Assembly: GCF_042686025.1 (NCBI RefSeq)
Contig: NZ_JBHUOZ010000001.1
Span: 558,001-622,000, forward strand
Source: Terrimonas rubra
Lineage (GTDB): Bacteria; Bacteroidota; Bacteroidia; Chitinophagales; Chitinophagaceae
Direction of reading: 5' to 3'
DNA length: 64,000 bases
Part shown: one piece after another, positions 33,925-42,339 of the stretch
How positions within the stretch are numbered: position 1 is the first letter of the stretch
Layout: every line of letters starts with the position of its first letter
Translations under genes and position numbers: made by a program
Notes under the pieces: generated by a model
Databases searched by the model: none
Seen by the model: only the letters and a program-made list of their open reading frames with translations
What the model was told of the DNA's origin: nothing

Positions 33925-35127
33925 ATGCAAGATGCTTTTGTTGTAGACTGTACCCGTACTGCCATTGGACGTTATGGCGGTGTTTTAAGCAGTGTACGCC
34001 CCGATGACCTGTTAGCTACCGTGATAAAGGAAATAGTGCAACGCCAGGAAAGTATTGATGTAAATGCGATTGAAGATATTATTGCCGGTGCCGCCAACCA
34101 ATCGGGGGAGGATAACCGCAATGTAGCCCGCATGGCCGCCCTGCTGGCCGGTTTGCCCGTAACCGTGGCTGGTAATACCGTGAACCGCTTATGCGCATCG
34201 GGCTTACAGGCCATTATGGATGCAGCCCGCCAGGTTAAATGTGGTGATGCCGAACTGGTTATCGCCGCCGGCGTAGAAAGCATGAGCCGGGCCCCTTTTG
34301 TTACGGCCAAACCCACACAGGCATTTCAACGCACACAGGAAACATTCGACACTACCCTGGGCTGGCGTTTTATTAATAAAAAACTGGCTGAACAATACCA
34401 TCCTTACAGTATGGGCGAAACCGCTGAAAATGTAGCGAAGCAATGGAATATAAGCCGCGAAGACCAGGACATTTTTGCCTATAATTCGCAGCTGAAATAT
34501 ATGGAAGCGCACAAAGCCGGCAAGTGGCCAAAGGAAATTTGCCCCGTTACCATTACCGGCGCCAAAGGTGATACACAGGTAGTGGATACGGACGAACATC
34601 CCCGTCAGACAACTATTGAAAAATTAGCCGCGCTAAAACCTGCTTTTATAAAAGACGGTACTGTAACCGCCGGTAATGCCGCCGGTATTAATGATGGTGC
34701 TGCCGCCATGTTACTGGCCAGTCAATCGGCTGTAGAAAAATACCGGTTAAAACCTATGGCAAGGATAGTGGCGATGGCTGTTGCCGGTGTAGATCCTGCC
34801 ATTATGGGTATTGGTCCCATACCGGCTACACAAAAAGCCTTACAGCGTGCCGGTTTAAAAATAGAGGATATTGACCTGTTTGAACTGAACGAAGCTTTTG
34901 CCGCCCAGTCTATCGCCTGTATACGTGACTTAAACATCAATCCTGATAAAGTAAATGTAAACGGTGGCGCCATTGCCATTGGTCACCCTCTGGGTTGCAG
35001 CGGTGTACGTATCTCCACCACTTTATTATACGAACTTCAACGCCGCAAAGCACGTTATGGTTTAGCTACTATGTGTGTAGGTGTGGGCCAAGGTGCTGCA
35101 GTTATTTATGAAAATCTTTCCTTGTAG
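33925..35127 (+). CDS. Acetyl-CoA acyltransferase (thiolase)
   Basis: 400 aa. Thiolase fold: nucleophilic Cys in NTVNRLCASGLQAIMDA, AAGVESMSRAPF, catalytic His in NVNGGAIAIGHPLGCSG, and the second Cys in TMCVGVGQGAAVIYE. The start FVVDCTRTAIGRYGGVLSSVRPDDLLA is close to 3-oxoadipyl-CoA thiolases (PcaF/PaaJ) and to general FadA-like enzymes; none of the usual beta-oxidation or aromatic-degradation partners is adjacent, so the substrate is open. Cytosolic. Confidence 0.92.
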   Translation: MQDAFVVDCTRTAIGRYGGVLSSVRPDDLLATVIKEIVQRQESIDVNAIEDIIAGAANQSGEDNRNVARMAALLAGLPVTVAGNTVNRLCASGLQAIMDAARQVKCGDAELVIAAGVESMSRAPFVTAKPTQAFQRTQETFDTTLGWRFINKKLAEQYHPYSMGETAENVAKQWNISREDQDIFAYNSQLKYMEAHKAGKWPKEICPVTITGAKGDTQVVDTDEHPRQTTIEKLAALKPAFIKDGTVTAGNAAGINDGAAAMLLASQSAVEKYRLKPMARIVAMAVAGVDPAIMGIGPIPATQKALQRAGLKIEDIDLFELNEAFAAQSIACIRDLNINPDKVNVNGGAIAIGHPLGCSGVRISTTLLYELQRRKARYGLATMCVGVGQGAAVIYENLSL

Positions 35128-35142
35128 ATTGTAAGAATGATG

Positions 35143-35189
35143 AATATTGAGTGATGAATGAAACCGGTTTTCATTCATCACTCAATATT
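35143..35189. repeat. Long perfect palindrome between convergent genes
   Basis: Two 21-base arms (35143-35163 and 35169-35189) are exact reverse complements around a 5-base loop. It begins AATATTGAGTGATG and ends CATCACTCAATATT. It lacks a T run. It could stop transcription from both sides by its strength alone, or be a REP-type element. Confidence 0.85.
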
Positions 35190-35232
35190 GCTTATTGCCA
35201 ATTGTCCATTGTAAACTATCCATTGTCATTTG

Positions 35233-36330
35233 TTAATTATTAAACCTTTCCACCGACTGCCAGTATTTATCCTTAAATATTTCAATTTCCACCTCAAACC
35301 GGTCTTTATACTGTTGTTTCACTTCATCAAATAACCGGACAGGTTTTCTGAAGTCTTTACAGGCAAAGAATATCTCTCTTTCGTTATTGGCGGTTTGACG
35401 CCCGATGTTCAGGTAGCCGTCGGCATCCACCAGCTGCTGCATCAACCTGTCTTCAATAACGTTCAGTTCTTCATAATCATCCGCATTGGGAAACCCGTTC
35501 TCTCCCCCTTTGTATTTGATGACCAGGATGGCCATCCAGGGATGCGAGGCCTTACTATCCCAGTTCAACAGGTCGGTATTGATGACCGCCAGTAATTTAT
35601 TGCCGCTTTGCAGCTGGCCTTCCATTACTGAGTAGTTATCATTTTGTGTCTGGTGCCGCATGCCCGCATACTTCTCCACAAACTCCTTTTGACGCCATAT
35701 TAAAAAGTCCTTTAGTTTACCAATAGGGATCAGCTCCTGTTTGGCATCCTGCCTGGTGGCAAAATCCAGGTGGTCTATATTCTCGAGAAAATCAAGTTCA
35801 CCCAGGTAATTATCCAGGAACAGGTATACACCGCCCGATATCTCATTTTTATTCTCTGCTGTATAATCATCATGTACAATCGTAATATCTATTTCATCGG
35901 GATAAGCCGGCAGCTCATTCGCATAAAAGAAAATATTTTCGGCAGTAAAATCATAGCCATTCATGCTGATATTCACATGTTCAATAGGCATGGCAGGCTT
36001 CAGGGCCGTAAACCGCCAGTTAGGCAATTGTGGGGCAGCCTGCATCAGCTCCTCCGCAAAAACAATATTTTTTGCCCGGCCATCAGCTGTAACGATCAGT
36101 TCTGCGGTTGTATCATTGTACATACCGGTAACAAAAAACAGTTCTTCCCTTAACTCATCCAGCCTGGGTGTCAGTTTTTCAAAAAAATCTTTTTCAATAC
36201 TTTCCCGCCCGCCTTTTACCGCCTGGTAAAATGCGGGGGCATTTTTTTCAAACCAGGCCCAGAACGTTGCATAGCTGGCAACAACAGGTACTTCTTCCTT
36301 CTTCTTAAAAATGTTTTTTAAAAAACTCAT
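35233..36330 (-). CDS. DUF695-domain protein
   Basis: 365 aa, soluble. N-terminal ~145 residues resemble the uncharacterised 'YATFWAWFEKNAPAFYQAV' module; the middle section (about 150-210) is unassigned; the C-terminal third (RHQTQNDNYSVMEGQLQSGNKLLAVINTDLLNW ... SHPWMAILVIKYKGGENGFPNADDYEELNVIEDRL) matches the DUF695 pattern with the end YLNIGRQTANNEREIFFACKDF. The short basic start (MSFLKNIFKKKEE) is not a signal peptide. No catalytic residues are evident. Function unknown; perhaps an immunity- or regulator-like protein of a general kind. Confidence 0.75.
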   Translation of the reverse strand: MSFLKNIFKKKEEVPVVASYATFWAWFEKNAPAFYQAVKGGRESIEKDFFEKLTPRLDELREELFFVTGMYNDTTAELIVTADGRAKNIVFAEELMQAAPQLPNWRFTALKPAMPIEHVNISMNGYDFTAENIFFYANELPAYPDEIDITIVHDDYTAENKNEISGGVYLFLDNYLGELDFLENIDHLDFATRQDAKQELIPIGKLKDFLIWRQKEFVEKYAGMRHQTQNDNYSVMEGQLQSGNKLLAVINTDLLNWDSKASHPWMAILVIKYKGGENGFPNADDYEELNVIEDRLMQQLVDADGYLNIGRQTANNEREIFFACKDFRKPVRLFDEVKQQYKDRFEVEIEIFKDKYWQSVERFNN

Positions 36331-36415
36331 GGTTACAGCTTATCAGTTTAAAAAAATACGCCGTGTTGCCACAGCGTATATAATAGTTTAAGTTTCCTGC
36401 CTTAATTCCTGAACA

Positions 36416-38647
36416 TTAAAACGCACGTGATTCATCACCATCATCCTCACCCATCGATATTTTATAGGCTTTGATAAAAATAGCGCCCAGGTTTTTGTAA
36501 GGTGGTATATAATCTTCAAACCCGTCAATTTTAGCCCTTGCTTCAAATCTTTTCCAAAATTCCAGCCAGTCTATACTTTTCCCGGCTCTTACATCCTCGG
36601 TTAACAGATCAAAAAAAGGTTTATTAATCATGGTTTTACCAATCTGTTTAGAGGCAATAATATGTGCATCCGGGGATTTATCTAAAATTTTATTGATGAG
36701 GTTAAAGCCGCCGCAGGATCCCATAAAAACAATACGGGATGAAGGAGCCATATAGGCGATGGTTGACTCGGCATAATAGCTGTGACCGCGGTGTATGGTT
36801 ACCGTAGTACGGATATTATTGGTCTCTAAATATTCATTCAGGGCCTGCTGGGCCTTATCATCTTCACCCGTTTCCTCCGGCAGTGGCCGGTTCGCATAAA
36901 TGATCACCGGTTTACCCTTTGTTGATTTAATGGTGATCCATTGACTGTTGCTGCGGTCTATTGACCAGTTAGCAGGGGCAAACATATTCTGGAAACCGTT
37001 AAAGATATTCTTGCCGTCCTGGTCGCCGTAAAAGAAAACCTGCATGATCACCTCACCTTTATCATTTACCAGCGAACTGTTAGGCATGGTATATACCGGA
37101 GGTATACCTAACTCTTTCGTCAGGTCAACCTTTTTGGTACTATCGGCCGAGAGGAATAACTGGTATAAAATATTGTAAATAGCCATGCCACGTTTATTAT
37201 TGGCACTCACATTCCGGTCGTAATTCATTTTTACATTTACCAGCATTTCATCGGCAATAGGCTTTAATGTTTCCGTAATACTGGCATAAGAGTCGGCTAC
37301 ATCCACCCCATCTTCCAGGCCATCACTGTTCTCCAGGTTATTCACAAAAGCCTGCATCAGTTTATGTGAATCGTCCTTATTGGGGAAAGAGCCCAGGAAG
37401 TTTCCCAGTTTGTTATAGGCAGCTGCCTGACTGATAAAACGGCGGTAATGGTCAAAGTTCAGGCGGGCCAGTAAAGAATCACCACGGTTATTCGCCTTCT
37501 TCATCATTAAGGGGTAAACGCCGCTGGTATAACTGGAGGTATAAATTAAACCATTGGTCAATACGGCAACATAGTACAACTCTTCTGCCGTCAGGTTTTG
37601 CAGACAGCGGAAACGTACATTATCGTTTTCATTATGCAGACCATTAATGGTATTTACAAAAACATCCTTTGCTTTCTTCTCCAGCATCTTCGTCAGTTCG
37701 CGGAAAGCCAGGGCCGTATCTTTTTCATGTATCATACGCGATACATAATCCATCTGGGTATTCACCAGTAAACGGAAATATTTTACTGAGTCTTTGGTCG
37801 CCGCGTCCACATCATCAATGGTCAGCTTGCCGTTTACAATATTGGTTAAAAAAGGAAAGTATAACTGGCCGCTCCGGCTTTGCGACATTTTTACTACGGC
37901 CTTAATAAAATCATCATCAACAATATTCCTTATTTTATAACCCAGTGTATTATTGGCCTGGGCATAATCATATAATTGTTGCGGGTACTTCTTACCTACT
38001 ACCCTGATCAGGCTATCAGCAAACGGTACTTCAGGATTATTTCTTAAGGTAAAAAAGGTTTTGTCAGGATTGAGCTTACAATATTTTAAGATCAATACGT
38101 TTTTGGCCGATTTGGCGATAGGATAATCGTTGGAAATAGAGTTGTAGATCAGGTTGGCCACATCATAAGGCGATACCTGTATAATGGAATCAATAGACTG
38201 ATCATGGATAACCTTATCCAAAGCCAGCCTGTAATTATCTACGAGTAAGGGTGTATAAAAAACATTAAAGGTTTGTTTTTTATAGTAACTGATATAGTTT
38301 TTAAGTAAGGACTCCAGGCTCACCAGCGCTCTTTTTTTGTCCTGGTCTTTGGGCAGTGCCGGTGTTATTTCAATATAATTTTTAATCTGGTTAACGCCAT
38401 TGAATAAAGCCCGGCTGATTAAAAAATCCCTTTCAGGGTCTTTCGATGCATTTAAAAATTTGTCATTCTTGGTGTCCAGCAGATCGATCATCTCCTGCTG
38501 TTTGTTTACACGGTCATGAAATCCCTGCCTGAAAATAGGAACCTTGGCTATAGAATCATTAAAGGATGTTTGCCCGTAAACAGCACCCACCGCCATCAGC
38601 ATCACACCCAGCGCCTTGGTTTTTTTAGTAAAAATTGTTAGCATCAT
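36416..38647 (-). CDS. Large exported protein with a possible clan CD-type His/Cys pair
   Basis: 743 aa from the ATG at 38647; the upstream -7 box at 38696-38703 excludes a start at 38743. A signal peptide (TKALGVMLMAVGAVYGQ) leads to a ~530-residue helical part without a known family, then a C-terminal alpha/beta domain. There, two hydrophobic strands end in IHRGHSYY (His at about 622) and VFMGSCGGF (Cys at about 645), the spacing and context of the His-Gly and Cys blocks in caspase-like (clan CD/CHAT/gingipain-type) peptidases. Assignment is my inference. Otherwise a protein of unknown function with a conserved Bacteroidota look. Confidence 0.6.
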   Translation of the reverse strand: MMLTIFTKKTKALGVMLMAVGAVYGQTSFNDSIAKVPIFRQGFHDRVNKQQEMIDLLDTKNDKFLNASKDPERDFLISRALFNGVNQIKNYIEITPALPKDQDKKRALVSLESLLKNYISYYKKQTFNVFYTPLLVDNYRLALDKVIHDQSIDSIIQVSPYDVANLIYNSISNDYPIAKSAKNVLILKYCKLNPDKTFFTLRNNPEVPFADSLIRVVGKKYPQQLYDYAQANNTLGYKIRNIVDDDFIKAVVKMSQSRSGQLYFPFLTNIVNGKLTIDDVDAATKDSVKYFRLLVNTQMDYVSRMIHEKDTALAFRELTKMLEKKAKDVFVNTINGLHNENDNVRFRCLQNLTAEELYYVAVLTNGLIYTSSYTSGVYPLMMKKANNRGDSLLARLNFDHYRRFISQAAAYNKLGNFLGSFPNKDDSHKLMQAFVNNLENSDGLEDGVDVADSYASITETLKPIADEMLVNVKMNYDRNVSANNKRGMAIYNILYQLFLSADSTKKVDLTKELGIPPVYTMPNSSLVNDKGEVIMQVFFYGDQDGKNIFNGFQNMFAPANWSIDRSNSQWITIKSTKGKPVIIYANRPLPEETGEDDKAQQALNEYLETNNIRTTVTIHRGHSYYAESTIAYMAPSSRIVFMGSCGGFNLINKILDKSPDAHIIASKQIGKTMINKPFFDLLTEDVRAGKSIDWLEFWKRFEARAKIDGFEDYIPPYKNLGAIFIKAYKISMGEDDGDESRAF

Positions 38648-38695
38648 AGTTTTTTTTGTACGGCAGCCGCGAAAAACTGAACTGCCTGATAAAGA

Positions 38696-38703
38696 CAAAA
38701 TTA
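38696..38703 (-). promoter_or_regulatory. -7 promoter element (TAATTTTG on minus strand)
   Basis: Exact TAnnTTTG, 48 bases before the ATG at 38647, and a TATTGG word about 20 bases upstream as a weak -33. Confidence 0.6.
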
Positions 38704-38936
38704 CACCCCTTTCAGTTGCACACCAATAGTGGGGGTAACCCATTAACAGTCAGACATATGTATTGTTTGACAATTATAGTAGCTTATTCCAGTAAATATT
38801 ATGCCAAATAATATATAACCGGTTGACTATCAAATATTAGAATAAATTAATACTCAACTTGTTACTATAAAAGCCTGTTTACGGCAGTTGCTGCAGGTTC
38901 GTGAAAAAATTACCGGTTTCACGCAGGTGCGTTGAT

Positions 38937-38964
38937 ATTAACTTATCATTAAGTCTGTGTTAAT
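38937..38964 (+). promoter_or_regulatory. PHO-box-like array upstream of the response regulator
   Basis: Three TTAA-core boxes start at 38938, 38949 and 38960, exactly 11 bases apart: TTAACT, TTAAGT, TTAATG. The -7 box follows at 39001. Same box type and spacing as at 46671-46720. The 11-bp period of TTAACA-like boxes is the known layout of PhoP/PhoB-type binding sites, so this is a likely autoregulatory site. Confidence 0.6.
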
Positions 38965-39000
38965 GACCACAGTATATTTCACTATGCTGCAAAATGGGGG

Positions 39001-39008
39001 TAGGTTTG
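39001..39008 (+). promoter_or_regulatory. -7 promoter element of response regulator gene (TAGGTTTG)
   Basis: Exact TAnnTTTG, 16 bases before the ATG at 39025. Confidence 0.6.
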
Positions 39009-39024
39009 CACTAAATTTCGCTGC

Positions 39025-39702
39025 ATGGAAAATTTTGGGCGCAAGGTATTAATTGCCGACGACGAACCGGATATTATCGAGATTTTAAAATACAACCTGG
39101 TACAAGAGGGTTACGATGTAGTTACCGCAAAGGACGGTGATGATGCTTTGGAAAAAGCCAGGAAAAACCAGCCTGACCTGATAGTGCTGGATGTAATGAT
39201 GCCCCGCAAAACCGGTGTGGAAGTTTGTGAGCTCCTGCGTTCACAGGAGGCTTTTAAAGAAACGCCGATCATGTTCCTGACCGCACTTAGCGATGAAGCC
39301 ACCCAGGTAAAGGGCCTGGAAACAGGAGCCGATGATTATGTAAGCAAGCCTGTGAGCCCTAAAGTGTTTATCAGCCGCATCAATGCCTTATTCCGCAGGG
39401 CACCCAAGCCCGATAACCGTGTGCTGAAGATCGGCGACATGGTAATAGATCCCGAACGTTTTATTGTTTTCATCAATGATACCGAGGTAGTATTGGCGAA
39501 AAAAGAATTTGAGCTGCTGTACTTACTGGCACTTAAACCCGGCCGTGTGTTTTTACGTAACGAGATACTCAATGCTATCTGGGGTAACGAGGTAATTGTA
39601 GGCGACCGTACCATTGATGTACATATCCGCAAAATACGCCAGAAGCTGGGTATTGACTGTATCACTACAGTAAAAGGGGTAGGTTATAAATTTGACCTGT
39701 AA
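39025..39702 (+). CDS. OmpR/PhoB-family response regulator
   Basis: 225 aa. Receiver domain: acidic pair in IADDEPDI, phosphoacceptor Asp56 in LIVLDVMMP, Thr in MFLTALSDEA and Lys in DDYVSKPVSP. The C-terminal winged helix (about 130-225) shows the PhoB/OmpR layout with EFELLYLLALKPGRVFLRNEIL and RTIDVHIRKIRQKLGIDCITTVKGVGYKF. It is followed after a 293-base gap by a histidine kinase on the same strand. The PHO-box-like array ahead of it and the similar array ahead of the TonB operon suggest phosphate control. It is not PorX, which lacks a DNA-binding domain. Confidence 0.93.
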   Translation: MENFGRKVLIADDEPDIIEILKYNLVQEGYDVVTAKDGDDALEKARKNQPDLIVLDVMMPRKTGVEVCELLRSQEAFKETPIMFLTALSDEATQVKGLETGADDYVSKPVSPKVFISRINALFRRAPKPDNRVLKIGDMVIDPERFIVFINDTEVVLAKKEFELLYLLALKPGRVFLRNEILNAIWGNEVIVGDRTIDVHIRKIRQKLGIDCITTVKGVGYKFDL

Positions 39703-39720
39703 TCCGTATTTTAAATAACT

Positions 39721-39759
39721 ATAATTACCTCATGCCCCTCACAAGTATGGGGTAATTAT
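39721..39759. other. Hairpin in the response-regulator/kinase spacer
   Basis: Arms ATAATTACCTCAT (39721) and ATGGGGTAATTAT (39747) form 13 pairs with one G-T wobble and a 13-nt loop. It could end or attenuate the response regulator transcript before the kinase gene. A second small stem (CCCCGA/TCGGGG) lies at 39804-39830. Confidence 0.55.
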
Positions 39760-39894
39760 TATATAACCGGCCGCATTACTACTATCAGCTGTAGTTGTGC
39801 CTGCCCCGACAAGTAAAACGGAACTCGGGGTCACTCACTGCATCGTCCCGTATGGCTATTCAGCATTTTGCATACATTTGTATAGATATACTTC

Positions 39895-39975
39895 GCTCAC
39901 CATTGACTATTCACCATTCACTATTGACCACTGACCATTCACTATTCACTATTGACATCTCACTATCTACCACAA
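39895..39975. repeat. Degenerate CATTCACTATTGAC repeat tract
   Basis: TTCACTATT / CATTGACTATT / CACCATTCACTATTGAC-like units (about 8-9 nt) repeat with changes up to the kinase start. No gene in it. Confidence 0.6.
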
Positions 39976-39995
39976 ACAATCTCTAACTTGCAGGT

Positions 39996-41042
39996 ATGGT
40001 TTTTATCAAAAATTTATCGCCCCGGCAACTATCTATATTCACCGCCTTGATACTCGCCATCCCTATCAGTATTTTTATTGCTGTTATTGAACGTAACTGG
40101 GCCTATGTACTCGGGTCATTCCTTACGGTATTTATCTGCAGCTACTTTTTAATATCCTTTGTGCTGGAACGTTTTATTTACCGTAAAATAAAGCTCATTT
40201 ACAAATTTATTTACCAGACCAAGGCCACCAAAAGAGAGGAGACCTATTACAAATACATCCTGCCCCAAAAAAGTATCGGCGAGGTACAGGCCGATGTTGA
40301 AGCCTGGGCCAATGCCAACAAACAGGAGATAGAATTATTAAGGGCTAACGAACAATTCCGCAAAGAGTTTTTACAAAACCTTTCCCACGAGTTTAAAACC
40401 CCGGTATTTGCCATACAGGGTTATGTGGACACTTTACTTGATGGCGCTTTGAATGATGCCAACGTTAATAAAAAATTCCTGGAACAAACGGCAGCCAATG
40501 TTACGCGTTTAACCAACCTGTTAAATGACCTGGACGAAATATCCCGCCTGGAACGCGGTGAACTGGCCCTGGTAAAACAAAGTTTTATTATCCAGGACCT
40601 GGTAAAAGATACATTTGACAGCATTGCGATTGTGGCCAAACCAAAAAACATTAAATACAGCATTAAAAAAGGCTGCGAAATGCCCCTGCAGGTGTATGGC
40701 GATAAGGAGAAGGTCAGGCAGGTACTGTTGAACCTGTTTGAAAACTCCATTAAGTATGGTAAAGAAAACGGCACTATCACTGCCAGCATGTACAATACCG
40801 ATGATAAACATGTACTCGTTGAAATAAGTGATGACGGCACCGGCATTGCCGAAAAAAACCTGCCCCGCATCTTTGAACGTTTCTACCGTACGGATAGTGG
40901 CCGCAGCATGGATGTAACCGGCAGTGGTTTAGGACTGGCTATCTGTAAACATATTATCGAGGCCCACGGCCAGACCATCCATGTGCGCAGCCGCGAAGGT
41001 GTGGGCACCACCATTGGTTTTACCCTGGATGTAAGGCCATAG
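39996..41042 (+). CDS. PhoR-like sensor histidine kinase
   Basis: 348 aa. Two membrane helices at about 10-32 and 34-56 with almost no periplasmic loop between them, a short linker, then HisKA with the phosphorylated His131 in FLQNLSHEFKTPVFAIQGY, and an HATPase_c domain (N box FENSIKYG, G boxes EISDDGTGIAEKNLPRIFERFYR and VTGSGLGLAICKHIIEAHG). PhoR-type kinases with a minimal periplasmic loop sense through partners in the membrane, for example a phosphate transporter. Likely partner of the response regulator 293 bases upstream. Confidence 0.92.
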   Translation: MVFIKNLSPRQLSIFTALILAIPISIFIAVIERNWAYVLGSFLTVFICSYFLISFVLERFIYRKIKLIYKFIYQTKATKREETYYKYILPQKSIGEVQADVEAWANANKQEIELLRANEQFRKEFLQNLSHEFKTPVFAIQGYVDTLLDGALNDANVNKKFLEQTAANVTRLTNLLNDLDEISRLERGELALVKQSFIIQDLVKDTFDSIAIVAKPKNIKYSIKKGCEMPLQVYGDKEKVRQVLLNLFENSIKYGKENGTITASMYNTDDKHVLVEISDDGTGIAEKNLPRIFERFYRTDSGRSMDVTGSGLGLAICKHIIEAHGQTIHVRSREGVGTTIGFTLDVRP

Positions 41043-41114
41043 CAGCCACTACAATCACGTATAAGATGTTCTCACTACTTTACCCCAGATTATAAAACTG
41101 TTCTTATACCGGCT

Positions 41115-41122
41115 TATATTTG
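41115..41122 (+). promoter_or_regulatory. -7 promoter element of trpF (TATATTTG)
   Basis: Exact TAnnTTTG, only four bases before the ATG at 41127, suggesting a leaderless mRNA; the next in-frame Met lies inside the enzyme fold. Confidence 0.45.
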
Positions 41123-41126
41123 GGGC

Positions 41127-41783
41127 ATGATAACAATACCCAGGGTAAAAATATGCTGTATCAGCAGTGTGGAAGAAGCCAGGATGGCCGTTGAATGTGG
41201 TGCTGCAGCATTGGGCCTGGTGGGGCATATGCCCAGCGGTCCCGGTGTTATCAGCGATGAGCTGATCAGCACTATTGTAAAGACCGTACCGCCGCCCGTG
41301 GCAACTTTTTTACTCACCAGCGAAACCGATCCTGCAGCCATTATCAGCCACTATAAAAAAGTACATGCTTCTGTTATCCAGATCGTAGATGCGCTGGCCG
41401 AACGGCAATATGATACATTACGCCGGGAGCTGCCTGCTGTAAAACTGGTGCAGGTTATTCATGTAACAGATGAGCGCTCCGTTACCGAAGCTATAGAAGT
41501 ATCAAAACATGTAGATGCCATTTTACTGGATAGCGGCAATCCCAACCTGGCGGTAAAAGAATTGGGTGGTACCGGCCGGACGCATAACTGGGACCTGAGC
41601 CGTACTATACGCGAATCCATTGATATACCCCTATACCTTGCCGGCGGCCTGAATAAGGAGAATGTAAGGCAGGCTATTGACAAAGTACAGCCATTTGGCA
41701 TTGACCTGTGCAGTGGTGTAAGAACCAGCGGGAAACTGGACAAAGAAAAGCTACAGGCATTCTTTGCAGCTATCAATAGCTAA
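41127..41783 (+). CDS. trpF: Phosphoribosylanthranilate isomerase-like protein
   Basis: 218 aa (beta/alpha)8 barrel. Family blocks: RVKICCISSVEEARMAVECGAAALGLVG (catalytic Cys in KIC; the usual KICG reads KICC here), ILLDSGNP with the catalytic Asp, the phosphate-site GGTGRTHNWDLS, LAGGLNKENV and FGIDLCSGVRTSGKLD. These are the TrpF active-site pieces, so isomerase activity in tryptophan synthesis is likely. No other trp genes adjoin it, which is unusual for Bacteroidota operons, so a stand-alone paralogue is possible. Confidence 0.85.
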   Translation: MITIPRVKICCISSVEEARMAVECGAAALGLVGHMPSGPGVISDELISTIVKTVPPPVATFLLTSETDPAAIISHYKKVHASVIQIVDALAERQYDTLRRELPAVKLVQVIHVTDERSVTEAIEVSKHVDAILLDSGNPNLAVKELGGTGRTHNWDLSRTIRESIDIPLYLAGGLNKENVRQAIDKVQPFGIDLCSGVRTSGKLDKEKLQAFFAAINS

Positions 41784-41983
41784 AACGCGGGGCATATTAG
41801 TTACCCCAGCTTACATTCAGGTTGTGCTTTCGGCATAAGACCTGGTAATAGCTCCTAGTTTAACCACCAGGCCGGTAACTTATCGCCGTATTTTGTAAAA
41901 ATGAAAGTCCTTTAAAAATAATGCCCGCGATCAAAAGGCACTATGCTTAAAAGGTGCAGAAAATATTGGCAATACTGTACCAG

Positions 41984-42046
41984 CTCAATAGTATTACTGC
42001 AGCTGAAGTGTGCGACGCAAGTATGCAGAACAGGGAGCTACAACTG
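41984..42046 (+). repeat. Dispersed ~65-nt intergenic repeat, family 1, copy 2
   Basis: CTCAATAGTATTACTGCAGCTG then AAGTGTGCGACGCAA and CAGGGAGCTACAAC. Best match to copy 3 (55601) over its whole length and exact match to copy 4 in GCTGAAGTGTGCGACGCAA. Confidence 0.75.
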
Positions 42047-42050
42047 ATAA

Positions 42051-42224
42051 CATAAAAAAAACCACCCCAAAAATACAGGCCCTTGTACCAAACACTTAGG
42101 TTATACAAAGTATAAAACTGCGTTTGCTAAAGGATTGGATAGGTTTCTTTGGGATGGCCAACTGCATGAGAAAACTGCCGCTGATAAGAGATACCACCGA
42201 CAGTTGGAACGACTGAATAAGTAA
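42051..42224 (+). pseudogene. Possible gene remnant, unassigned
   Basis: An open frame of 57 codons without ATG between stops at 42048 and 42222 reads PKNTGPCTKHLGYTKYK, then GLDRFLWDGQLHEKTAADKRY and ends HRQLERLNK. Its composition is protein-like but I cannot name the family. It may be the tail of a decayed gene. The rest of 41784-42290 holds no gene. Confidence 0.3.
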
Positions 42225-42290
42225 AGAGCTATCGTAAAATTGCACAACGATTGTTACCTATTTGTTAGCGCAATATTATTTATTATAACA

Positions 42291-42314
42291 AAAGGGCCGG
42301 AAAACCGGCCCTTT
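42291..42314 (-). terminator. Terminator of the TonB receptor-lipoprotein operon
   Basis: AAAGGGCCGG / CCGGCCCTTT, perfect 10-bp stem with an AAAA loop, 26 bases after the lipoprotein stop on the minus strand, then T-rich sequence. Confidence 0.8.
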
Positions 42315-42339
42315 GACATTGTATGTATGTGTGAAACGA

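Noticed and set aside
39025..41042. PorX/PorY T9SS regulators
   Set aside because: The regulator has a winged-helix DNA-binding domain, whereas PorX has a PglZ domain. The match is PhoB/OmpR type.
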